This document shows, in pieces, positions 44,971-53,788 of a stretch of DNA of 64,000 nucleotides (position 1 is its first letter; the number at the start of each line of letters is the position of its first letter). The translations under genes were made by a program, and so were the position numbers. Source of the DNA: Flavobacterium sp. WC2421 (GTDB lineage Bacteria; Bacteroidota; Bacteroidia; Flavobacteriales; Flavobacteriaceae); contig NZ_CP162004.1 in the NCBI RefSeq assembly GCF_040822115.1, positions 1,054,001 to 1,118,000 of the forward strand, given 5' to 3'. The notes below the pieces were generated by a model. The model searched no databases. It saw only the letters and a list, made by a program, of their open reading frames with translations, and had not been told where the DNA came from.

Positions 44971-45905
44971 TGAACATTAATGCGAATAAAGAAGCAATTT
45001 TAAAAGAAATTGAACTTAAATATGATTCCATAAATCAAAAAACAGAAACGCAACTCGAGGGCTTACTTTGGTCAAAACCCATTACATATTGGGATTATAT
45101 CCAAACTGATGCCTTATTGAATTTACAAATTCAAAGAACGACACTCCCAGATGAAATGGTTTTTATCATGTATCATCAAGTAAATGAATTAATTTTTAAA
45201 ATGATTCTTTGGGAAATGAATCAAATTGGTTATTCTCAAAATAGTAATGCCGAATTTTTTTCAGAACGATTAATGAGAGTGAGTCGTTATTTTGATATGC
45301 TTACCACATCATTCGGTATTATGGAAGAGGGCATGGATGTTGATCAATATATGAAATTTAGAACTACTCTTACTCCTGCAAGTGGTTTTCAAAGCGCACA
45401 ATATCGCTTAATAGAATTTTCTTCTACTGATGTAATTAACCTTATTGACTATCGTTTTAGAAATAAAATAGAGGTTAAAGATTCTTATGAAAATGCATTT
45501 GAACATTTGTATTGGCAAGCTGCCGGAAAAGATTATCAAACAGGTGAAAAATCCTATTTGCTAGAAGAATTCGAAAAAAAATACAAAGGGATTTTCATGC
45601 GTCACATGGAAGAATATAGCACCATTAATATTTGGCAAAAATTCAAACAACTACCAGAAATAGAACAAAAAAAACCGGAAATTATAAAGGCAATGCGTCA
45701 TTTTGATTATACGGTAAATATTACTTGGGTGATGCAGCATTTAAATGTTGCCATAAAATACATCGATCAAAGCGGTAAGGGAGATGGAGAAGCTACTGGA
45801 GGAAGTGATTGGAAAAAATACATGCACCCTAAATACCAACGAAGGATATTTTTTCCAGAATTATGGAGCGATGAAGAGTTGGCTAATTGGGGTGTAGAAA
45901 AGTAA
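44970..45905 (+). CDS. kynA: Tryptophan 2,3-dioxygenase family protein
   Basis: This 311-residue haem enzyme converts tryptophan to N-formylkynurenine. It shows TYWDYIQTDALLNLQ and MYHQVNELIFKMILWE at the N terminus, LTPASGFQSAQYRLIEF in the middle, and a C-terminal GKGDGEATGGSDWKKYMHPKYQRRIFFPELW. These are conserved across the bacterial family. It starts at the DUF3108 stop (TAATG) and is followed 24 bases later by an M23 peptidase gene. No kynurenine-pathway partner is in the window. Confidence 0.92.
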   Translation: MNINANKEAILKEIELKYDSINQKTETQLEGLLWSKPITYWDYIQTDALLNLQIQRTTLPDEMVFIMYHQVNELIFKMILWEMNQIGYSQNSNAEFFSERLMRVSRYFDMLTTSFGIMEEGMDVDQYMKFRTTLTPASGFQSAQYRLIEFSSTDVINLIDYRFRNKIEVKDSYENAFEHLYWQAAGKDYQTGEKSYLLEEFEKKYKGIFMRHMEEYSTINIWQKFKQLPEIEQKKPEIIKAMRHFDYTVNITWVMQHLNVAIKYIDQSGKGDGEATGGSDWKKYMHPKYQRRIFFPELWSDEELANWGVEK

Positions 45906-45929
45906 GTTGAATTAAAAAAAAGAGACGGT

Positions 45930-47162
45930 TTGAAGCAGGTATTCATGATTATCATAGTATTAACCACAATACTATCTTGTAATAAGTCTAATGATAAATC
46001 CGAAAATGTAGTTAAGGTTAAAACCGTAAAACCTATTGCAGACAATTCTGATTTTGGGTTTAATTATTCTGATTTTAATGTTGTACAAGATACTGTAAAA
46101 AGAGGGGATACTTTTGGAACAATTATAGATAAACAAAATATTGGAGATAGAAGAGTATTTGAGATTGTCAAAAGTGTAAAAGACACTTTTGATGTTAGGG
46201 TAATAAGACCTAATAAACCTTATACGATGCTTCGGTCAAAGGATAAAACAAATAAGTTACAGGTTTTCATTTATCAACCCGATGCTATAAATTATTATAT
46301 TTTTGATTTACGTGATTCTGTAGTTGTAGCTCATAAAAGAACAAGGCCCATAACCATTAAGAGAAGATCTATTGGTGGGGTTTTAAAAGGATCTCTATCA
46401 GAAACCTTAGGTAATGCAAGTGTTGAAGCAGCTCTAGCTAATAAAATAACAAAAATATATTCTTGGTCTATTGATTTTTTTAAACTTAAAAAAGGGGATC
46501 GATTTGGCATCATTTTTACGGAAAGATTTATCAATGACTCTGTATATGATGGAGTAGAAAATCTGGAAGCGGCATTTTTTGAATATAAAGGTAAAATCAT
46601 ATATGCCTTTCCTTTCGCTCAAAACGAATCTTCGGGCAAGATTGAATATTACGATGAAGAAGGTAAGACATTAAAAAACTTCTTTCTTAAAACCCCTATT
46701 AAGTTTAGTCGAATTACTTCTCGATTTACAATGAGTAGATTTCATCCTGTACAACACAGATGGAAAGCTCATAAAGGAACTGATTATGCTGCGCCAACAG
46801 GAACGCCTATTTCAACTACCGCAGCGGGAATAGTTGAAAAGACTGGATATACAGCTGGTAATGGAAATTATGTTAAAGTAAAGCATAATAGTACTTATTC
46901 TACTCAATATTTACATATGTCAAAAATATTGGTGAGACGTGGTCAACATGTAAATCAAGGAGATGTGATAGGAAGAGTAGGTAGTACGGGATTAGCTACT
47001 GGTCCTCATGTGTGTTATCGATTTTGGAAAAACGGAAAACAAGTCGATGCCTTAAAATTAAACTTACCAAATGGAGAGCCGATGTATGGAGCTAATAAAA
47101 CTCGTTTTTTAAAATATATAGAGCCCTTAAAGTTTGAATTAGATAGTATAGCTAATTTATAA
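45930..47162 (+). CDS. M23-family peptidoglycan endopeptidase (lipoprotein)
   Basis: This 410-residue protein has a lipoprotein signal (VLTTILSC, Cys17), an N-terminal LysM-like/OapA-type region (VVQDTVKRGDTFGTIIDKQNIG) and a C-terminal LytM/M23 zinc domain with HKGTDYAAPTGTPIS (H-x3-D), YLHMSKILVRRGQHVNQGD and GPHVCYRFWKNG. It should cut peptide cross-links in the cell wall. The start is a TTG at 45930, which preserves the positively charged N terminus (MKQVF); ATG 45945 would shorten the signal. It closes the DUF3108-kynA operon. Confidence 0.9.
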   Translation: MKQVFMIIIVLTTILSCNKSNDKSENVVKVKTVKPIADNSDFGFNYSDFNVVQDTVKRGDTFGTIIDKQNIGDRRVFEIVKSVKDTFDVRVIRPNKPYTMLRSKDKTNKLQVFIYQPDAINYYIFDLRDSVVVAHKRTRPITIKRRSIGGVLKGSLSETLGNASVEAALANKITKIYSWSIDFFKLKKGDRFGIIFTERFINDSVYDGVENLEAAFFEYKGKIIYAFPFAQNESSGKIEYYDEEGKTLKNFFLKTPIKFSRITSRFTMSRFHPVQHRWKAHKGTDYAAPTGTPISTTAAGIVEKTGYTAGNGNYVKVKHNSTYSTQYLHMSKILVRRGQHVNQGDVIGRVGSTGLATGPHVCYRFWKNGKQVDALKLNLPNGEPMYGANKTRFLKYIEPLKFELDSIANL

Positions 47163-47186
47163 TTTTAATCATAGTTTACATAATTT

Positions 47187-47226
47187 AGAGAGAACAGGTC
47201 AATTTATAATTGATTTTGTTCTCTCT
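47187..47226 (+). terminator. Hairpin after the M23 gene
   Basis: AGAGAGAACA (47187-47196) and TGTTCTCTCT (47217-47226) pair over 10 bp, with an inner TCAATT/AATTGA stem. The T run that follows is weak, so termination efficiency is uncertain. Confidence 0.6.
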
Positions 47227-47311
47227 ATTTCATTGTAGCCCTATTATCTTTTCTATTTCTATTAAATTGTTATATAAATCAAAAGTGTTTATCATTTAAA
47301 ACTAAATTCTG

Positions 47312-47319
47312 TATTTTTG
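47312..47319 (+). promoter_or_regulatory. -7 element of pgi
   Basis: TATTTTTG matches TAnnTTTG 37 bases before the pgi ATG; no TTG at the normal -33 distance. Confidence 0.45.
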
Positions 47320-47356
47320 CAAAAAAAATAATATTAATATTAGAATCTCGATATAA

Positions 47357-49000
47357 ATGGCCTTAAATACAATAAATCCTACAGATACCCTTTCGTGGGG
47401 GAAGCTTCAGAATCATTTTACTGAAATGCAAAAAGTTTCTATGAAAGAAATGTTTGAAGAAGATAAATCAAGAACTGAAAAATTTAATCTACAATGGAAT
47501 GATTTTTTAATTGATTATTCTAAAAACATTATCAATCAAGAAACAATTACTTTATTGTTGGATTTGGCAAATGAAGTGGGACTAAAAGATGCAATTGCTG
47601 AATATTTTGAAGGAGCATTAATAAATCAAACCGAAAATAGAGCGGTTCTTCATACTGCCTTAAGAGCTAAGGAATCAGCTGTTGTAAATGTTAATGGTGA
47701 AAATGTAGTCCCAGAAATATATGATGTAAAAAGTAAAATTAAAGCTTTTACAAATGAAGTAATTTCAGGAGCTAGAAAGGGATATACAGGAAAAGTATTT
47801 ACTGATGTGGTAAATATTGGTATTGGTGGATCTGATCTTGGCCCTGTTATGGTTGTGGAAGCCTTGCAGTTTTATAACAATCAGTTAAATGTTCATTTTG
47901 TTTCAAATGTTGATGGGGATCATGTAAATGAAGTTGTTAAAAAGTTAGACCCAGAAACTACACTTTTTGTAATTGTTTCTAAAACGTTTACAACACAAGA
48001 AACACTTACGAATTCTGAAACAATTAGAAAATGGTTTTTAAAATCGGCTACACAAGAGGATGTTGCGAAACATTTTGTTGCGGTTTCTACTAATATTCAA
48101 AAAGTTACCGATTTTGGAATTAATCCTGATAATGTTTTTCCAATGTGGGACTGGGTTGGTGGACGATTTTCCTTATGGAGTGCAGTTGGACTTACTATAA
48201 GTTTAGCAATTGGCTTTGATAATTTTGATGAATTATTAGGTGGTGCTAATGAAATGGACGATCATTTTAAAACGGCAGATTTTGATAAAAATATGCCAGT
48301 GATTTTGGCTTTATTAAGTGTTTGGTATAATAATTTCTTTGGTGCCGAAAGTGAAGCATTGATTCCTTATACACAATATTTACAAAAACTAGCTCCCTAT
48401 TTGCAACAAGGAACTATGGAGAGTAATGGTAAAAGTGTAGGGAGAGACGGTAAGCCAGTTAATTATGAAACGGGAACTATTATTTGGGGAGAACCAGGAA
48501 CAAATGCACAACATGCTTTTTTTCAATTAATCCATCAAGGGACAAAATTAATTCCATCAGATTTTATTGGTTATGTAAAGCCATTATATGGAGATGAAGA
48601 TCACCACGATAAATTGATGTCTAACTTTTTTGCACAAACTGAAGCTTTGATGCAAGGAAAGTCGGCAGTCCAAGTTCAATCAGAATTTGATAAACAGGGA
48701 CTTTCAGCCGATAAAGCTAAATTCCTTCTTCCATTCAAAGTGTTTAATGGTAATAAACCTACCAATACTATTCTTATTGATAAATTAACACCAAATTCTT
48801 TAGGTTCGTTAATTGCATTATATGAGCACAAAATTTTTGTACAAGGAGTGATTTGGAATATATTCAGCTTTGATCAATGGGGTGTAGAATTAGGGAAACA
48901 GTTGGCTAATTCTATTTTGGAAGAAATCAATACTGAAAAAGTTAAAAGTCACGATAGTTCAACTGAATTTTTATTGAATTATTTTTTGAAGAATAAATAA
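47357..49000 (+). CDS. pgi: Glucose-6-phosphate isomerase
   Basis: This 547-residue enzyme interconverts glucose-6-phosphate and fructose-6-phosphate. Conserved segments are [41 protein letters not shown], the catalytic Glu/His region [17 protein letters not shown] and [18 protein letters not shown]. The length fits the long bacterial Pgi class. It is a single-gene unit with a -7 box and a terminator at 49027-49060. Confidence 0.96.
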   Translation: MALNTINPTDTLSWGKLQNHFTEMQKVSMKEMFEEDKSRTEKFNLQWNDFLIDYSKNIINQETITLLLDLANEVGLKDAIAEYFEGALINQTENRAVLHTALRAKESAVVNVNGENVVPEIYDVKSKIKAFTNEVISGARKGYTGKVFTDVVNIGIGGSDLGPVMVVEALQFYNNQLNVHFVSNVDGDHVNEVVKKLDPETTLFVIVSKTFTTQETLTNSETIRKWFLKSATQEDVAKHFVAVSTNIQKVTDFGINPDNVFPMWDWVGGRFSLWSAVGLTISLAIGFDNFDELLGGANEMDDHFKTADFDKNMPVILALLSVWYNNFFGAESEALIPYTQYLQKLAPYLQQGTMESNGKSVGRDGKPVNYETGTIIWGEPGTNAQHAFFQLIHQGTKLIPSDFIGYVKPLYGDEDHHDKLMSNFFAQTEALMQGKSAVQVQSEFDKQGLSADKAKFLLPFKVFNGNKPTNTILIDKLTPNSLGSLIALYEHKIFVQGVIWNIFSFDQWGVELGKQLANSILEEINTEKVKSHDSSTEFLLNYFLKNK

Positions 49001-49026
49001 ATTATATTTTTTTAATTTGTTATAAA

Positions 49027-49060
49027 AAAACTCGAATTTTACTAAAACTCGGGTTTTTTT
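49027..49060 (+). terminator. Intrinsic terminator of pgi
   Basis: AAAACTCGAATTTT pairs with AAAACTCGGGTTTT (two G-T pairs), with a 3-base loop and a T run. Confidence 0.78.
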
Positions 49061-49245
49061 ATTTTTCCCAACTCTGTATTTTATATTTACTTTTTTTACT
49101 GAATTGCTATTTTCAGTGGGTTATTGAGGTTTATTTCGCATTATTTTCTGTAAAATGAATGATTTATTGATTTTTTATTTGAAAAAATATTATTTGAAAA
49201 AAAAATTTCTTAACATTGCGTTAACTTTTTAAGGTAAAAATGTTA

Positions 49246-49253
49246 TAATTTTG
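49246..49253 (+). promoter_or_regulatory. -7 element of the TonB receptor gene
   Basis: TAATTTTG matches TAnnTTTG. The TTG at 49216-49218 is 27 bases upstream, slightly longer than usual. Confidence 0.5.
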
Positions 49254-49278
49254 CCAAAAATTAATAAACTAAATAAAA

Positions 49279-51990
49279 ATGAAGACAATGAAAAATTGGT
49301 TACTCTCTGGATTACTGTTTTTAGTAGCTGTAAGTGCATTTTCTCAAGGGAAAATAACTGGAACAATTACTGATGGTCAAGGTTCATTACCTGGTGCTAA
49401 TGTTGCTATTAAAGGTTCAGCAACTGGAGTATCTGCGGATTTTAATGGTAAATTTTCAATTAATACTACAGTTACATCTGGAGAATTAGTTATTTCTTTT
49501 ATAGGTTTTGAACCTAAAACAATCAAATTCTCTGTTGCAAATGGTGCTACAAAAAATGTAGGAGCTATTGTTTTAACTTCAAATTCTAACGATTTAGATG
49601 AAGTGGTTGTTACAAGTACTATTCTTGGAATTGCAAAAGACAGAAAAACTCCAGTTGCTGTTTCAACAATTAAAGCATCTGAAATTCAAGAAAAATTAGG
49701 AACTCAAGAATTCCCTGAAATCTTAGCAAATACACCTTCAGTATATGTAACTAAACAAGGTGGTGGTTTTGGAGATTCAAGGATTAATATTCGTGGTTTT
49801 GATCAAAAAAACGTAGCTGTTATGATAAATGGTGTTCCTGTGAATGACATGGAAACGGGTGCTGTTTATTGGAGCAACTGGGCTGGACTTTCTGATGTAA
49901 CTTCTGCTATGCAGGTTCAAAGAGGTTTAGGTTCTTCAAAATTAGCTATTTCATCTGTTGGGGGAACAATAAATGTTGTTACTAGAACTTCAGAAATGAA
50001 AGAAGGCGGGTCAGTTTCTACAGGTTTTGGTAATGCAAATTATTTAAAAGTTCAAGGTTCTTACTCTACAGGATTAATGAAAAACGGTCTTTCAGCTTCT
50101 GTATTGTTAAGTTCAACTACTGGAGACGGTTATGTTGACGGAACTAAATTTGAAGGGAAAAATTATTTTATTGCTTTTGGTTATAAACCAAATGACAAAC
50201 ATGATATTCAATTTACTTTTACAGGTGCTCCTCAATGGCATCACCAAAGAAGTTTTGCTAACCCATTGTCAGATTATCTTAAATATGGTAAAAATGGGGA
50301 GCCAAACATTAAATACAACTCTGATTGGGGTTATAAAAACGGTGAGGAATATTCTTTTTCTAGAAACTTCTATAGTAAACCGGTTGCCTCTTTGAATTGG
50401 GATTATAAAATCAATGACAAGACAAAATTATCATCTGTATTCTATGGTTCATGGGGTAGAGGTGGAGGAACGGGAAGTATAGGAAAAAGTCCTTATTCTT
50501 CTTCTTACAAAACTGCTGACGGATTGCTTCCTATTGATGAGTTTGTTAAATATAATACTGGTCAGCCTAACACTGTTGGTACAAATTCAGCGCCTTATCT
50601 TGCTTCAGTTGGTGGAGAGCGTATTGCAAGTTCTTCAAGTTCCACTGGAGGTTTTATAAGAAGAGCTTCTATGAATTCACATAACTGGTACGGTGCAGTT
50701 ATAGATTTAAATACAAAATTATCGGATAAATTGACTCTTGATTTTGGTGTTGACGCAAGATCATATGTTGGATTTCATTACAGAATTTTGACTGACTTAC
50801 TTGGTGCTGATGGATTTAAAGATACTTCAGATAAAAACAATCCATCAAGAGTGTTATACAAAACGTACGATGCTACACCAAGCTTGAATCCTTTTGTAAA
50901 TATTAAAGATCAAGAAAAAATTGCTTACAATAACAATGGTTATGTAAACTGGTTAGGTGCTTTTACACAATTAGAATATTCTAATGAAAACCTTTCTGCA
51001 TTCTTTCAAGGAGCAATTTCTGAGCAAGGATTTAAAAGAGAAGATACTTTCCTTTATTTAGCAACCGATCCTCTTTATAAAACTAAATTTGAAAATTTAT
51101 TAGGTGGAAACGTAAAAGGTGGAGTTAATTATAACATCAGCGAAAAAAGTAATGTATTTGTAAATTCAGGTTTTTACTCTAAACAACCATTCTTTAATGC
51201 GGTTTATCCAAATAGTCAATCTATAGTAGCTTCAAACTTAGTTAACGAAAAAGTTTTAGGTTTAGAAGGGGGATATGGTTTCCGTTCTTCAATGTTTAGT
51301 GCTAATTTAAATGTGTATTACACTTCTTGGAAAGACAGATACCAAAGAAATTCTGATTCAGCGGCTGATAATATTGGTGGATATTATGACTTTAATGGTC
51401 TAACTGAAATTCACTCAGGTGTTGAGCTTGAAATGAATGCTAAGCCATTACCAAAATTAAGCTTGAATGCAATGGTTTCTATTGGAAACTGGATATATAA
51501 AGGGAACGTAGCTAGTAATAGATACGATGCTGAAAACAATAAAATAAGTGGTGGTACTTCTACAACTTTATACTTAGATAAATTAAAAGTAGGTGATGCT
51601 GCTCAAAATACAGCTAGTATTGGAGCAAGATATGAAGTGTTTGAAAGAGTAAGTTTAGATGCTAACTATAGAGTTGCTGATAAATTATATGCTTCAATTG
51701 ACCCTACTAAATTTACAACTGAACAAAATGATGGAACATTACAATTGCCATCTTATGGTTTAATGGATGCAGGTTTTTCATATAAAATGTTAGTTGGTAA
51801 AGACAAAAGTGACTCTGTTAGTTTCAGATTAAATGTAAACAACGTTTTAGACGAAGTTTATATCTCTGAATCAAGAACTAATAACTTTGCTACAGGTAAT
51901 ACACCTACTTATGATGGTGTTGCTACTACAAATCAAGTTTATTTCGGATATGGAAGAACTTGGAACTTTAGTTTGCGTTACAACTTCTAA
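49279..51990 (+). CDS. TonB-dependent receptor with carboxypeptidase-like N-terminal domain
   Basis: This 903-residue receptor has a signal peptide (about 1-22, ending SAFSQ), a CarboxypepD_reg-like domain (about 24-105), a plug (about 112-240, with INIRGFDQKNVAVMINGVPVND and VQRGLGSSKLAISSVGGTINVVT) and a barrel ending in SLRYNF. The 'DMETGAVYWSNWAGLSDV' segment is common in flavobacterial receptors of this class. No SusD or binding-protein gene is nearby, so the ligand is unknown. It is flanked by its own promoter box and a strong terminator. Confidence 0.92.
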   Translation: MKTMKNWLLSGLLFLVAVSAFSQGKITGTITDGQGSLPGANVAIKGSATGVSADFNGKFSINTTVTSGELVISFIGFEPKTIKFSVANGATKNVGAIVLTSNSNDLDEVVVTSTILGIAKDRKTPVAVSTIKASEIQEKLGTQEFPEILANTPSVYVTKQGGGFGDSRINIRGFDQKNVAVMINGVPVNDMETGAVYWSNWAGLSDVTSAMQVQRGLGSSKLAISSVGGTINVVTRTSEMKEGGSVSTGFGNANYLKVQGSYSTGLMKNGLSASVLLSSTTGDGYVDGTKFEGKNYFIAFGYKPNDKHDIQFTFTGAPQWHHQRSFANPLSDYLKYGKNGEPNIKYNSDWGYKNGEEYSFSRNFYSKPVASLNWDYKINDKTKLSSVFYGSWGRGGGTGSIGKSPYSSSYKTADGLLPIDEFVKYNTGQPNTVGTNSAPYLASVGGERIASSSSSTGGFIRRASMNSHNWYGAVIDLNTKLSDKLTLDFGVDARSYVGFHYRILTDLLGADGFKDTSDKNNPSRVLYKTYDATPSLNPFVNIKDQEKIAYNNNGYVNWLGAFTQLEYSNENLSAFFQGAISEQGFKREDTFLYLATDPLYKTKFENLLGGNVKGGVNYNISEKSNVFVNSGFYSKQPFFNAVYPNSQSIVASNLVNEKVLGLEGGYGFRSSMFSANLNVYYTSWKDRYQRNSDSAADNIGGYYDFNGLTEIHSGVELEMNAKPLPKLSLNAMVSIGNWIYKGNVASNRYDAENNKISGGTSTTLYLDKLKVGDAAQNTASIGARYEVFERVSLDANYRVADKLYASIDPTKFTTEQNDGTLQLPSYGLMDAGFSYKMLVGKDKSDSVSFRLNVNNVLDEVYISESRTNNFATGNTPTYDGVATTNQVYFGYGRTWNFSLRYNF

Positions 51991-52010
51991 GAGTTAAATT
52001 AATATATACT

Positions 52011-52047
52011 AAAACGGCATTCACTTTAAGTGTAATGCCGTTTTTTT
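52011..52047 (+). terminator. Intrinsic terminator of the TonB receptor gene
   Basis: AAAACGGCATTCACTT pairs with AAGTGTAATGCCGTTTT, leaving essentially no loop mismatch, then a T run. Confidence 0.9.
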
Positions 52048-52089
52048 ATGCTTTTTTGTTTATATTTGTTTTAAAAAAATAATTACTCT

Positions 52090-52530
52090 ATGTACGAATT
52101 TATTGTAAAATTTCATTCTGGTTGGGCATATTTAGCTCTTTTATTGTTAGTTGTTGCAGTTTTTAATGCTGTTCTTGGTTTAGTTGGTAAAAAAGAATTT
52201 ACTGCTAAAGACAGAAAAATTGCTATTTTTGGATTGATAGGGACACATACGCAATTGTTGATTGGATTGATTTTGTATTTTATTTCACCAAATGGGTTTT
52301 CTGCTATTGTTAATTCAGGAATGGGTGAAGTAATGAAAAATGCTTCACTTAGATTAACTGCTGTAGAGCATCCAGTGATTAATATTATTGCAATAACGCT
52401 CATTACAATAGGCTGGTCAAAGCACAAAAAATTAACAACAAGCGAATCTAAATTTAAAACATTTACTATTTTTTATACGTTAGGTTTAGTACTAATTTTA
52501 AGTAGAATACCATGGAGTTTGTGGTTTTAA
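52090..52530 (+). CDS. Four-helix membrane protein, cytochrome-b-like
   Basis: This 146-residue protein has four predicted membrane helices (about 9-30, 45-67, 91-112 and 124-143). Histidines lie at or near helix ends (FHSGWAYL, GTHTQLLIGL, VEHPVINI), the kind of placement used for haem in small cytochrome-b561-like proteins, which is why relatives are often labelled cytochrome B. Haem binding is not shown. It has a downstream hairpin and stands between a TonB receptor and an RlpA-type gene without obvious linkage. Confidence 0.65.
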   Translation: MYEFIVKFHSGWAYLALLLLVVAVFNAVLGLVGKKEFTAKDRKIAIFGLIGTHTQLLIGLILYFISPNGFSAIVNSGMGEVMKNASLRLTAVEHPVINIIAITLITIGWSKHKKLTTSESKFKTFTIFYTLGLVLILSRIPWSLWF

Positions 52531-52533
52531 AAT

Positions 52534-52565
52534 AAAAAAAAGTCCTTTTTACAGGGCTTTTTTTA
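52534..52565 (+). terminator. Probable terminator after the four-helix membrane protein
   Basis: AAAAAAGTCC pairs with GGGCTTTTTT at nine of ten positions and ends in a T run; the stem is A+T rich. Confidence 0.65.
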
Positions 52566-52609
52566 TCTAGGTACGGTTTTTGTAAAAATGCATTACATAA
52601 AAAAGAAAT

Positions 52610-53107
52610 ATGAGAAAATTAATAACATTGTTTTTTTTAATAGCTATTATAGGTTTGGCAAGTAGTCAAAGCTCCATTGCGGATAAGATAAAAACATCTC
52701 TACAAAAACCTACAATACAAAAAGACACTGTAAAAAAAACAAAAACGATAATTGCACAGCAAGAAGTGGAGAAAGACACTTTGACAGAAAAAATGGGAAA
52801 ATTGCTTCCTTATAAAAAAGGGTCACATGCTTCTTATTATGCTGACAAATTTCATGGTCGACGTACTGCTAGTGGAATCCCATTTGATATGAATAAGTAT
52901 ACTGCTGCCCATAAAAAATTCCCTTTTGGTACTAAATTAAAAGTGACAAATGAGGCAAACGGTAAGTCGGTTATTGTAGAAGTTATTGATAGAGGTCCTT
53001 TTGTAAGATCAAGAGAAATTGATCTTTCTAAAAGAGCTTTTATGGAAATTGCTAAAAATAAAGGGATAGGAGTTATGACAGTTACTATTGAAGTTTTTAC
53101 AAAATAA
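52610..53107 (+). CDS. RlpA-like septal ring lytic transglycosylase family protein
   Basis: This 165-residue exported protein has a signal peptide (about 1-19), a Lys/Thr-rich spacer and a double-psi beta-barrel RlpA domain: ASYYADKFHGRRTASGIPFDM, HKKFPFGTKLKVTN and VIVEVIDRGPFVRSREIDLSKRAF, with the Asp of DRGPF. RlpA cleaves denuded peptidoglycan glycan strands in some bacteria; short Bacteroidota versions like this lack the SPOR domain, so septal targeting is uncertain. Confidence 0.9.
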   Translation: MRKLITLFFLIAIIGLASSQSSIADKIKTSLQKPTIQKDTVKKTKTIIAQQEVEKDTLTEKMGKLLPYKKGSHASYYADKFHGRRTASGIPFDMNKYTAAHKKFPFGTKLKVTNEANGKSVIVEVIDRGPFVRSREIDLSKRAFMEIAKNKGIGVMTVTIEVFTK

Positions 53108-53115
53108 CTATATAA

Positions 53116-53586
53116 CTATCCCCATGTTTTATAGGGATTAGCGCTTAGATAAGAATTGTAATAGCGCTTGTCATTTGTTACTTCTTGTCCTAGCCAGTAT
53201 GGTTTTTCGAAATTTTCATTTTCTGAAGTAAGTTCTATTTCGGCCATAATTAGGCCTTCGTTTTCTCCGTGAAATTCATCTATTTCAAAGATATGTTTTC
53301 CTTTTTTTACTTCAAAACGAGTTTTGTCGATTACCCCTTTTTCACATAGTTCAAGTAATTTAGTTGCTTCGTCGATTGAAATTTCCTTTTCCCATTCAAA
53401 CCGGGATAACCCTGACTCGCTAGAGGCTCCTTTTACGGTCATAAATGCACGATCTCCTTTTGTTCGAACTCTAACAGTTCGTTCTGGAGCGGAGCTTAAA
53501 TACCCTTGTTTAATTCTGTTCTGAGTAAAAGCTTCTTTTTTGAATGCTTCTGAGGTAACCAAAAATTTTCGTTCTATTTCAATCAT
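53116..53586 (-). CDS. CYTH-domain protein (triphosphatase/adenylate cyclase family)
   Basis: This 156-residue protein is a single CYTH domain, starting with the EIERKFLV signature (ExExK) and followed by QGYLSSAPERTVRVRTKGDRAFMTVKG and KHIFEIDEFHGENEGLIMAEIEL. These acidic and basic residues line a tunnel that binds triphosphates with Mg or Mn. Bacterial members are mostly inorganic triphosphatases; cyclase activity is rarer. It is convergent with the RlpA-type gene, eight bases away. Confidence 0.9.
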   Translation of the reverse strand: MIEIERKFLVTSEAFKKEAFTQNRIKQGYLSSAPERTVRVRTKGDRAFMTVKGASSESGLSRFEWEKEISIDEATKLLELCEKGVIDKTRFEVKKGKHIFEIDEFHGENEGLIMAEIELTSENENFEKPYWLGQEVTNDKRYYNSYLSANPYKTWG

Positions 53587-53611
53587 TTCTTATCGATTTG
53601 TCTTTTTTTGT

Positions 53612-53713
53612 AGCTTCTTCCAGCACTTCACTGTATCTTTCTTATACTGAACTAGGTTTCAAAATCTTGAAACTAGTTCAGTATAAGAAAGGATGTCGCT
53701 TCGATCTGGGCTA
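53612..53713 (+). repeat. Dispersed hairpin repeat, copy B
   Basis: 5' arm AGCTTCTTCCAGC then CTGTATCTTT; a long inner stem in which 53641-53662 pairs with 53667-53687, all but one bulged G; 3' arm AAAGGATGTCGCTTC then GATCTGGGCTA. The outer arms match copy A closely while the inner stem is unrelated. It lies between the divergent CYTH and dinB genes. Confidence 0.85.
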
Positions 53714-53788
53714 AAAGATGACATCAAATGTATCAAATAATTCCCTTCATTTGAATGTTTTCAAGTAAAACCTATTTAAATTTGTGTC

